The translations under genes were made by a program, and so were the position numbers. The notes beneath the pieces are model-generated. The model was not told where the DNA came from and made no database searches. It worked only from the letters and a program-made list of their open reading frames with translations. Shown here piece by piece: positions 1 through 4,842 of a stretch of DNA of 5,710 bases (positions are counted from its first letter, which is position 1; every line of letters starts with the position of its first letter). Source of the stretch: an uncultured Acidobacteriota bacterium (lineage in GTDB: Bacteria > Acidobacteriota > Terriglobia > Terriglobales > Acidobacteriaceae); the NCBI GenBank assembly GCA_903932385.1, contig CAIZGA010000116.1:1-5710 (forward strand). Direction: 5' to 3'.

Positions 1-787
1 CAATGGCGGCCGGCCAGTTTTCCTGCTGTGCGTAGTAGGCGGCAATCAGCGCTTCGCGCGTGGCCAGCACTTCCTGTACTTCACGCAGTTTCTGCTTGGC
101 TTCAGGAATCAGGGTCGAATCCGGATACTGCAGAATCATCGTGCGGTACTCGTCTTCGGCGTGCTTGGTCTTGCCGTAATCGCGGTCAGGCTTGTCCATC
201 TGCCGGTAGTAAATATCGGCCACGCGCATCTGCGCTTCGGCAGCTTCCGGCACATTGGGGAAGAAGGTCTGGAAGTCCTTGTACTCTGCCTCGGCCTGGG
301 CCAGAGCGGCAGAACCGCCTTCCTTGAACCAGCTATCAGCAATCGCCAGCTTGGCGCGCATCTGGAACTGCGAATCAGGATAGGTGTTCAGCAGGGTCTG
401 CAGGTCCATGCGGGCAACGTCGAAGCGGCCTTTTTTCTCTGCCAGCAGCGACTTGTCGTAGAGTTCCTTGTCCGGCAGGCTCGTATCCAGACCGGCCAAC
501 TGGTTCAGCTGCTTGGCTTTCTTGCTCTTCAGCAGCTTCTGCGTGTCCTTGGAGGCCACAGTTTTGTCGGCCTTCTTGTCCGCGCGGGATTCCCGTGTTT
601 TCTTCGCAGGCTTGGCATTGGTGGTCTGCGTGGTCGTCGCAGCCGGTGCGGTCGCTGCAGGAGCCGGCGCTGCCGTGGTGTCTGTGGTCTGTGCAAATGC
701 CGCGGCGCTGAAAAGGCAAAGCGCGGTGGCGGCGAATACGTACCGTGGCAGACGGAGACGAAGGGCAGACTGCTGGGAATGCATCAT
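1..787 (-). CDS. bamD: Outer membrane protein assembly factor BamD, C-terminus beyond the window
   Basis: BamD is the periplasmic TPR-type partner of BamA in the machine that folds beta-barrel proteins into the outer membrane. The 262 residues visible begin MMHSQQSALRLRLPRYVF and carry a signal peptide of about 32 residues ending AFA before Gln33. Residues 33 to about 80 are a low-complexity linker rich in Ala, Thr and Pro and then Lys. From about residue 106 the TPR region matches BamD: a first repeat ending in TYPDSQF, then an FFPNVPEAAEAQMRVADIYY-type repeat, DRDYGKTKHAEDEY, ILQYPDS, and the LATREALIAAYYAQQENWPAA stretch typical of the family. The only Cys near the signal peptide (Cys24, preceded by Thr-Ala-Leu) does not fit a lipobox, although proteobacterial BamD is a lipoprotein. 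Two adjacent ATG codons (787 and 784) can serve as start; GAGGA lies 5 and 8 bases upstream. The gene follows rpe by 125 bases on the same strand. A generic TPR or CpoB-like periplasmic protein is the alternative. Confidence 0.85.
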   Translation of the reverse strand, partial: MMHSQQSALRLRLPRYVFAATALCLFSAAAFAQTTDTTAAPAPAATAPAATTTQTTNAKPAKKTRESRADKKADKTVASKDTQKLLKSKKAKQLNQLAGLDTSLPDKELYDKSLLAEKKGRFDVARMDLQTLLNTYPDSQFQMRAKLAIADSWFKEGGSAALAQAEAEYKDFQTFFPNVPEAAEAQMRVADIYYRQMDKPDRDYGKTKHAEDEYRTMILQYPDSTLIPEAKQKLREVQEVLATREALIAAYYAQQENWPAAI

Positions 788-912
788 TTAAATCCTCGGG
801 AAACTGTCATCAGGGGGCAAAAATCCCCGTTCGGCACGCTTTGGCCGCTTGCCGACAATTCTATACGTTTTCAGACGTTGCCGGGGCGCGGCGGGTCAAC
901 CGTAGGCTGGGA
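788..912 (-). other. rpe-bamD gap with two small potential hairpins
   Basis: This 125-base gap contains no gene. On the minus strand it holds TATAGAAT, which resembles a -10 box, near 864-871, without a convincing -35 box at normal spacing. Two potential hairpins follow. One is CGGCA/TGCCG extended by two more pairs across a mismatch (832-854, loop about 7 bases). The other is GGGG/CCCC enclosing ATTTTTG (814-828). Neither is followed directly by a T-run, so neither is a clean intrinsic terminator. They may be an mRNA leader structure for bamD, or chance in GC-rich DNA. Confidence 0.3.
793..797 (-). promoter_or_regulatory. Ribosome binding site of bamD
   Basis: GAGGA on the minus strand sits 5 bases before the first ATG (787) and 8 before the second (784). 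It supports initiation at this pair but does not decide between them. Confidence 0.6.
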
Positions 913-1608
913 TTAGCAGGCTGCGGCTGCCAGTGTAATCAGTTCCCGCGCGTTCTTCTCCGCCTGGCCGCCGCCGAAGACGGCATTGCCTGCCACCAGC
1001 AGGTCCGCACCCGCCTGAACCACAGACGTGATGGTTTCCTTGCCGATGCCGCCATCCACTTCGATGTGGTATTTCAGGCCGAGTTCAGCACGCAACTCCG
1101 CGAGATGGCGAATCTTTTGCAGCGAATGCGGGATAAAGCTCTGGCCGCCGAAGCCCGGGTTCACGCTCATCACCAGCACGTGGTGGACAAGTGGCAGAAT
1201 ATCCACCAGCAGGTTCACTCGCGTCGCAGGGTTGATAACCACGCCCGGCTGCATGCCGTGGTGCGCGATCAGTTCCAGCGAACGATGAAGATGCGGGCAG
1301 GCCTCATAATGCACACTCACCCAGTTGGCCCCGGCATCGGCAAAGGCGGGGATGAATTCGTCCGGGTGCTCAATCATCAGGTGGCAATCCAACGTCAGCT
1401 TGGTAGCTTTGCGCAGCGATGCAACTACCGGCGGGCCCAGCGTGATGTTCGGCACAAAATGTCCGTCCATCACGTCTACATGGATAATGTGCCCGCCGCC
1501 ACGTTCCGCCGCTGCCACTTCTTCGGCCAGGCGCGCAAAGTCCGCCGAGAGAATCGACGGCAGCACTTGCGGCGGATAGAGTCGCGGCGTTGTTGGAGTT
1601 GAGCTCAT
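913..1608 (-). CDS. rpe: Ribulose-phosphate 3-epimerase
   Basis: Cytosolic TIM-barrel enzyme that interconverts D-ribulose 5-phosphate and D-xylulose 5-phosphate in the pentose phosphate pathway (or the Calvin cycle in autotrophs). The 231-residue length is normal for the family, with a slightly long N-terminus. Family signatures appear in order: LPSILSADFARL (16-27), the metal-site motif HVDVMDGHFVPN with His43 and Asp45, LDCHLMIEHP with His76, MSVNPGFGGQSFIP phosphate loop (147-160), IEVDGGI with the second catalytic Asp185, and the C-terminal phosphate-binding region AGNAVFGG. The expected divalent-metal ligands (two His, two Asp) are all present, so the enzyme should be active. The ATG at 1608-1606 overlaps the TGA of the upstream UvrC-like gene as ATGA. 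There is no strong Shine-Dalgarno sequence before it, which points to translational coupling. The stop is TAA at 915-913. Confidence 0.97.
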   Translation of the reverse strand: MSSTPTTPRLYPPQVLPSILSADFARLAEEVAAAERGGGHIIHVDVMDGHFVPNITLGPPVVASLRKATKLTLDCHLMIEHPDEFIPAFADAGANWVSVHYEACPHLHRSLELIAHHGMQPGVVINPATRVNLLVDILPLVHHVLVMSVNPGFGGQSFIPHSLQKIRHLAELRAELGLKYHIEVDGGIGKETITSVVQAGADLLVAGNAVFGGGQAEKNARELITLAAAAC

Positions 1609-2804
1609 TCGATAGCCAGTGTATCAGTGGTGGGTGTCGTGTTTTCCGCCGCCGTATCCGGCTGGATAATGGAGGCCTGTGCCGCTGGGTTTAAGATGCG
1701 GTTCACGGCACGTGCGATTCGCTTCTGCGGAAGGTTGCCATCCGGCAGAGAAAAATAAATGTCACCTATGCGGTGCTTTTCTCCGCGGTAGTACCAGCGT
1801 TTCAACAGCGCCAGATGGCAAGTAAGCAATCGCAACGGAAACTTTTTTCCGGCGATAGCTGTGTGCTGCGCTTCCAAAGTCTCCAGCGCAGTGGGCAGTT
1901 CTTCTGCAGATGCGACAAACGTTGGCCCAGCAAGCAGACCGCCGCGCAGTAAAAACAATCCAACAGATTTTTCTACCGCAGCCGGCAATACAACCACGCC
2001 GGTGAGCTGCTGCAGCGGCCTCACAATTTCATCGGCAAGATGTGTGGTGTTCTGCGCGCGAGTGATGGCTGCGTGGAGTTCGGAGGCGCGTTCAAAGTCC
2101 AGCGACTCTGATGCGGCATCGCGCGAAGCTGCCAGTACGTTAAGCAGCGAACTGCCGTGCGTGGCCAGGTAGTCACCCACCGCGCGCGACTCCTCCGCGT
2201 ACCGTTCGTCCGTGCATCCCTTGAAGCAGGGAGCGAGACACATCTTCATCTCGGAATATATGCAGCCGGGAAAGGCCGCGTCCGGCGAGAGTTCTTCATG
2301 GCAGCGCCGCAGTTTGAAGAGATTCAACGACTCATCCAGAAAACGCTCTGCCGAGGCACGCGTAGCAAAGGGCCCGTAGGTGTGCGCCAGCGAGCGAGCG
2401 GAAATCCTGTTGGTCACATACGCACGCGGGTATGCATTCTCCACCGTCAGCCGGATGCAGAAAGGTGTGTGCAGCCGCAGGCGTCGCTCCGCTGTTTCCA
2501 TGCCGAGATGCGCCGCACTGGCGCGGAATAGCAGTAGCACGGCTTCAAAATCGCTGCCGGTGACGGTGTACTCGATGCGCGCTACGCGGCCGCTCAAATC
2601 CAATCGCCGCGGTGCTTTTGGATCCGGTGTCAGCAGTCGTTGCAATCGGCGGCGCAGGTTGGGTGTGCGCGAGAGATACGGCTGGTCAGTTGCCGCATGG
2701 CCAAAGAGCGCAAAGACTCCGGCTGTCTCCGGCAGCGCACGCAGGGCTTCGCTATTACCCGCTGCAAACTCTACCGTGTGCTCGAATTGGCATTGCATCT
2801 GCAC
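1605..2804 (-). CDS. UvrC-like protein with GIY-YIG-type, Cys-cluster and UVR regions only
   Basis: A 399-residue relative of the N-terminal half of UvrC, the nuclease subunit of nucleotide excision repair. Residues about 25-105 correspond to the GIY-YIG nuclease domain. The GIY motif is GVF (29-31), the YIG motif is YLS (43-45), Arg53 in NLRRRL lies at the catalytic-Arg spacing, and Glu87 in DFEAVLLL is a candidate metal ligand. Cys168, Cys181, Cys189 and Cys193 (CIYSEMKMCLAPC) keep the spacing of the UvrC iron-sulfur cysteines, and Cys197 is an extra. A UVR motif, LDFERASELHAAI, follows at about 235-247 and could contact UvrB. The C-terminal RNase H-like nuclease and helix-hairpin-helix domains of full UvrC (about 600 residues) are missing; residues about 255-399 are not recognised. 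Start is GTG (2804) or ATG (2798); an in-frame TAG at 2816-2814 rules out anything longer. Upstream SD is weak. It is not proven to act in repair; a Cho-like accessory incision nuclease is possible. Confidence 0.8.
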   Translation of the reverse strand: MQMQCQFEHTVEFAAGNSEALRALPETAGVFALFGHAATDQPYLSRTPNLRRRLQRLLTPDPKAPRRLDLSGRVARIEYTVTGSDFEAVLLLFRASAAHLGMETAERRLRLHTPFCIRLTVENAYPRAYVTNRISARSLAHTYGPFATRASAERFLDESLNLFKLRRCHEELSPDAAFPGCIYSEMKMCLAPCFKGCTDERYAEESRAVGDYLATHGSSLLNVLAASRDAASESLDFERASELHAAITRAQNTTHLADEIVRPLQQLTGVVVLPAAVEKSVGLFLLRGGLLAGPTFVASAEELPTALETLEAQHTAIAGKKFPLRLLTCHLALLKRWYYRGEKHRIGDIYFSLPDGNLPQKRIARAVNRILNPAAQASIIQPDTAAENTTPTTDTLAIE

Positions 2805-2856
2805 GCTGCGATTCTATTGCAAGCAGAGTGGCCACGAACTGCGGGGGAATCTATTG

Positions 2857-2869
2857 GCAAAACTTTTGC
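2857..2869. repeat. Perfect 13-base palindrome GCAAAA-C-TTTTGC
   Basis: Six-base arms separated by one base lie about 53 bases upstream of the UvrC-like start and just past the terminator-like hairpin. It could be an operator for a dimeric regulator of the uvrC-like/rpe unit, or a weak second hairpin. No known regulator site is recognised. Confidence 0.4.
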
Positions 2870-2877
2870 GCATAGAA

Positions 2878-2899
2878 ATGGGGGCTCGTGGCCCCCCAT
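2878..2899 (-). terminator. Probable intrinsic terminator of the membrane-protein gene
   Basis: Read on the minus strand, a stem of ATGGGGG (2899 side) pairs with CCCCCAT around a short GCCACGAG-type loop, at least 7 base pairs and GC-rich. TTTCT follows directly. It starts 33 bases after the TAG stop of the gene at 3397-2933, the expected place for its terminator. The T-tract is short, so termination may be incomplete and some read-through into the UvrC-like gene is possible. On the plus strand no T-run follows. Confidence 0.55.
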
Positions 2900-2932
2900 A
2901 TAGTGTCTAAAAAATATTTGTAAGATGAAAAG

Positions 2933-3397
2933 CTACGCGAGACGCTTTTCTCTCTCATCTTGTATGCGGACGCTGGGCGATACCTGCACCAGCTTCAGCA
3001 GGTCTTCCACAGTGACCAGCGGCATGTACATCAGGCCGGCCTTGCGTTCCTTGCCGGTGCGGGTCAGCACGGAGACGAGTGTGTCCATCAAATCAATATC
3101 AGTAATGCCGAGCTGTTCATCCAGATGATCATCCGGCATTACAGGGAAGCGGACGCGTTGTTCCTGCTGGATAACTTCATATCCAGCGCGGGAAACTTCT
3201 TCGCTGATGCCACGGACGCGCATGTCGCGAACGAAGTCGTCGATGGTGTAGCCGTTACGCTTACGCGCAAAATCCCACTCGCGCCAGCGCGACAGCATGA
3301 AGAAAAACAGAAAGGCAACACCGGCAATGACAAGAAATATGCCTAGCGGGCCCAACTGCTCCATAGTCCAATCTGGCAGAGATTGCATATTGTTCAT
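2933..3397 (-). CDS. Small membrane-anchored protein with an acyl-carrier-like C-terminal half
   Basis: Not a named family that I recognise. The protein has 154 residues, with a single hydrophobic segment at about 16-35 (GPLGIFLVIAGVAFLFFFML) followed by SRWREWDFARKR. By the positive-inside rule this puts the long C-terminal part in the cytoplasm. Residues about 52-137 look like an acyl carrier protein: a helix-like VSRAGYEVIQQEQ stretch, then FPVMPDDHLDEQLGITDIDL, then LMDTLVSVL, and a closing VTVEDLLKLV. In real carriers the DSL motif holds the phosphopantetheine serine; here the aligned residues are Asp100-Ile101-Asp102, so no prosthetic group could attach at that position. The tail is charged (DEREKRLA). 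ATG at 3397 is preceded by GAGGT at 8-base spacing; a second ATG at codon 4 is possible. The gene is apparently monocistronic, ended by the hairpin at 2899-2878, and divergent from moaA. The CDS is secure but the function is unknown. Confidence 0.8.
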   Translation of the reverse strand: MNNMQSLPDWTMEQLGPLGIFLVIAGVAFLFFFMLSRWREWDFARKRNGYTIDDFVRDMRVRGISEEVSRAGYEVIQQEQRVRFPVMPDDHLDEQLGITDIDLMDTLVSVLTRTGKERKAGLMYMPLVTVEDLLKLVQVSPSVRIQDEREKRLA

Positions 3398-3405
3398 GTT
3401 GCGTT

Positions 3406-3410
3406 ACCTC
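3406..3410 (-). promoter_or_regulatory. Ribosome binding site of the small membrane-protein gene
   Basis: GAGGT on the minus strand lies 8 bases before the ATG at 3397. This supports that start over the ATG three codons further in. Confidence 0.65.
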
Positions 3411-3445
3411 AAGTAGTGCAAGTAGGGGGAGAAAATAGCTAGGTT

Positions 3446-3482
3446 ACATTTTTGCACAGGAAATGGGAAAATGTACCATTTT
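3446..3482. repeat. Cluster of ACATTTT / AAAATGT inverted half-sites
   Basis: Three related half-sites lie close together: ACATTTT (3446-3452, preceded by GGTT), AAAATGTACC (3468-3477) and CATTTT (3477-3482). The last two form a perfect AAAATG-TAC-CATTTT inverted repeat. The first two form GGT(T)ACATTTT/AAAATGTACC, with 15 bases between the arms. They lie 49-85 bases upstream of the minus-strand start at 3397, in the shared gap with moaA. An operator for a dimeric transcription factor is plausible; the regulator is unknown. Confidence 0.45.
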
Positions 3483-3501
3483 GACGCACTTTTTATGAAA
3501 A

Positions 3502-3517
3502 TGACTCTACAGAGTCA
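3502..3517. repeat. Perfect inverted repeat TGACTCT-AC-AGAGTCA
   Basis: Seven-base perfect arms with a 2-base spacer lie in the middle of the divergent gap, 145 bases before moaA and 105 before the membrane-protein gene. Arm length and spacing suit a dimeric DNA-binding protein better than an RNA hairpin, since a 2-base loop cannot form without opening a pair. No T-run follows on either strand. Confidence 0.5.
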
Positions 3518-3582
3518 CTCGATATTGCATTCTCAGTAACTTAGCCAGTTGGCACAGATACTATTAACTAACTGAGCAATAC

Positions 3583-3604
3583 CCTCTTCGAGGCTATAGA
3601 GGCT
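3583..3604 (+). repeat. Small CCTC-TTC-GAGG hairpin and GAGGCT direct repeat before moaA
   Basis: CCTC/GAGG arms (3583-3593) form a short hairpin. GAGGCT occurs at 3590-3595 and again at 3599-3604, with TATAGA (3595-3600, similar to a -10 box) between and overlapping them. This lies about 60 bases before the moaA ATG. It may mark the moaA promoter, but no good -35 box stands at the right spacing (CTGAGC at 3572-3577 is poor). Confidence 0.25.
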
Positions 3605-3652
3605 TATGCACAAAATTCCTTCTGAATATATCCACTACCATTAGATGCAGGC

Positions 3653-3656
3653 GGAG
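3653..3656 (+). promoter_or_regulatory. Ribosome binding site of moaA
   Basis: GGAG lies 5 bases before the ATG at 3662 and fixes this start, although the conserved MoaA fold only begins about 25 residues later. Confidence 0.6.
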
Positions 3657-3661
3657 TCACA

Positions 3662-4720
3662 ATGTTGGGCAAACAAACATCGCAGCCGGTTGGTAGTTCA
3701 GTGCCAGGCATCCGGGAACAAAAGCGGCTGCGGGACAAATTTGGCCGCGCCATCACTGACCTGCGCATCTCCATCACCGACCGCTGCAACTACCGCTGCG
3801 TCTATTGCCGTGACGGAGAAACCCCCGGCTATAGCGATATGCCATTTGCCGATGTGGTGCGGCTGGCGAATCTATTGGTTTCGCTGGGAATCGAAAAAAT
3901 CCGGCTGACAGGTGGTGAGCCGCTGCTGCGCCGCGATCTGCTGGAACTGGTTCACGCGCTCGGCAGTCTGAAAAAAGAATTTTCTCCGCAGGCCGAGCCG
4001 ATAGATTTGGCGATGACCACCAACGGGCATCTTTTGGCACCGCTGGCGCAACCGCTGCGCGAAGCGGGTCTGCAACGAATCACCATCAGCATGGATGCAG
4101 TGGACGATGAAACCGTTACACGAATCACGCGTGTGCCGGGCAGCCTGCGCCATGTTCGCGAAGGCATCCGCGCGGCGCAGCAAGCCGGCATTGAGGGCAT
4201 CAAAATTAATTGCGTATTACTGCGTGGCTTCAACGACCACGAGATTGAGTCGTTTGCTGCCTTCAGCCGCGAGCATAATGTGATTGTCCGCTTCATTGAA
4301 TTCATGCCGCTGGAGGAAGGCCGGGTCTGGCAGCCGGAGATGGTGGTAACGCACGATGAAATTCTTGCGCGTCTACAGAAAGTGCATGCCATGCATCCGC
4401 TGGAGCCCACCGCAACCGGAGAAACGGCCTTGCGTTACGGATTCGCTGACGGCATTGGAGAGATTGGCATTATCGCTCCGGTATCGCGTCCCTTCTGCGG
4501 CCACTGCAGCCGCATCCGCATCACCAGCGACGGCAAACTGCGCACCTGTTTGTTTTCACAAAGCGACCATGACCTTTACGGTGTGATGCGGCGTGGTGGA
4601 ACCAACGAGGAACTTGATGCGTACATACGAAAGATTGTTCATGGAAAAGAAGAGCGCCACCACATCGGCGAAGAGGGATTTCAGAAACCGTCACGAAGTA
4701 TGGTCCACATCGGAGGATGA
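3662..4720 (+). CDS. moaA: GTP 3',8-cyclase MoaA (radical SAM)
   Basis: MoaA uses S-adenosylmethionine and an iron-sulfur cluster to convert GTP to 3',8-cyclo-7,8-dihydro-GTP, the first committed step of molybdenum cofactor synthesis. MoaC then forms cyclic pyranopterin monophosphate. At 352 residues it is slightly longer than usual because of a non-conserved N-terminal extension of about 25 residues. The core starts DKFGRAITDLRISITDRCNY. The radical-SAM cluster is Cys42, Cys46, Cys49 (CNYRCVYC), followed by LTGGEPLLRRD (SAM binding, GGEP 84-87) and TTNG. The C-terminal GTP-binding cluster is Cys279, Cys282 and Cys296 (CxxC-x13-C), with the GTP-contacting arginines in SRIRIT (Arg284, Arg286). 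The C-terminus ends in Gly-Gly, as in active MoaA. All key residues are present, so it should be functional. No other moa, mog or moe gene is in view; the next gene is a signalling protein 122 bases on. Confidence 0.97.
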   Translation: MLGKQTSQPVGSSVPGIREQKRLRDKFGRAITDLRISITDRCNYRCVYCRDGETPGYSDMPFADVVRLANLLVSLGIEKIRLTGGEPLLRRDLLELVHALGSLKKEFSPQAEPIDLAMTTNGHLLAPLAQPLREAGLQRITISMDAVDDETVTRITRVPGSLRHVREGIRAAQQAGIEGIKINCVLLRGFNDHEIESFAAFSREHNVIVRFIEFMPLEEGRVWQPEMVVTHDEILARLQKVHAMHPLEPTATGETALRYGFADGIGEIGIIAPVSRPFCGHCSRIRITSDGKLRTCLFSQSDHDLYGVMRRGGTNEELDAYIRKIVHGKEERHHIGEEGFQKPSRSMVHIGG

Positions 4721-4758
4721 CACTGGACTTCGCCTTCACGTCACGCTAAGTTTGTTTT

Positions 4759-4791
4759 ACAGAACTCCCACAATCAACTGTAACGTTCTGT
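4759..4791 (+). repeat. Inverted repeat ACAGAAC...GTTCTGT after moaA
   Basis: Perfect 7-base arms (4759-4765 and 4785-4791) are separated by 19 bases in the 122-base gap between moaA and the GGDEF gene. No T-run follows, so it is a poor intrinsic terminator. It could be an operator or a leader structure for the GGDEF gene. The same gap also repeats CAACTG at 4775-4780 and 4805-4810. Confidence 0.35.
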
Positions 4792-4835
4792 TCAACCGTC
4801 ATGGCAACTGAACAAACCTGCAACTAGACAGGGCA

Positions 4836-4840
4836 GAGGA
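4836..4840 (+). promoter_or_regulatory. Ribosome binding site of the GAF-GGDEF gene
   Basis: AGAGGA lies at 4835-4840, with its GAGGA core ending only 2 bases before the ATG at 4843. The spacing is tight but no better in-frame start is near. Confidence 0.45.
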
Positions 4841-4842
4841 CA

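Noticed and set aside
161..916. Long plus-strand open frame (251 codons) opposite bamD
   Set aside because: It is antisense to the clear BamD reading, has Cys/Arg-rich composition with no recognisable motif, and is a typical GC-rich shadow frame.
745..1602. Plus-strand open frame of 285 codons opposite rpe
   Set aside because: The minus strand encodes an unmistakable Rpe with all catalytic residues; the plus frame shows no family features.
2811..2816. TAGAAT as a -10 box giving a leaderless UvrC-like transcript
   Set aside because: It lies only 6 bases before the GTG start and has no adequate -35 partner.
2380..2910. Plus-strand open frame of 176 codons opposite the start of the UvrC-like gene
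   Set aside because: Arg/Ser-rich shadow without motifs; the opposite strand has the Cys-cluster and UVR protein.
3481..3509. Sigma-70 promoter with TTGACG at 3481 for moaA
   Set aside because: TTGACG is a fair -35 box, but nothing resembling TATAAT lies 16-18 bases downstream.
3398..3661. Molybdenum cofactor riboswitch before moaA
   Set aside because: The leader is AT-rich with only short, separate inverted repeats, and I see no conserved Moco-riboswitch core. A covariance-model search (Rfam MOCO_RNA_motif) would settle it.
4721..4842. Cyclic-dinucleotide (GEMM) riboswitch upstream of the GGDEF gene
   Set aside because: No GEMM-like conserved core is visible; only a simple inverted repeat and CAACTG repeats.
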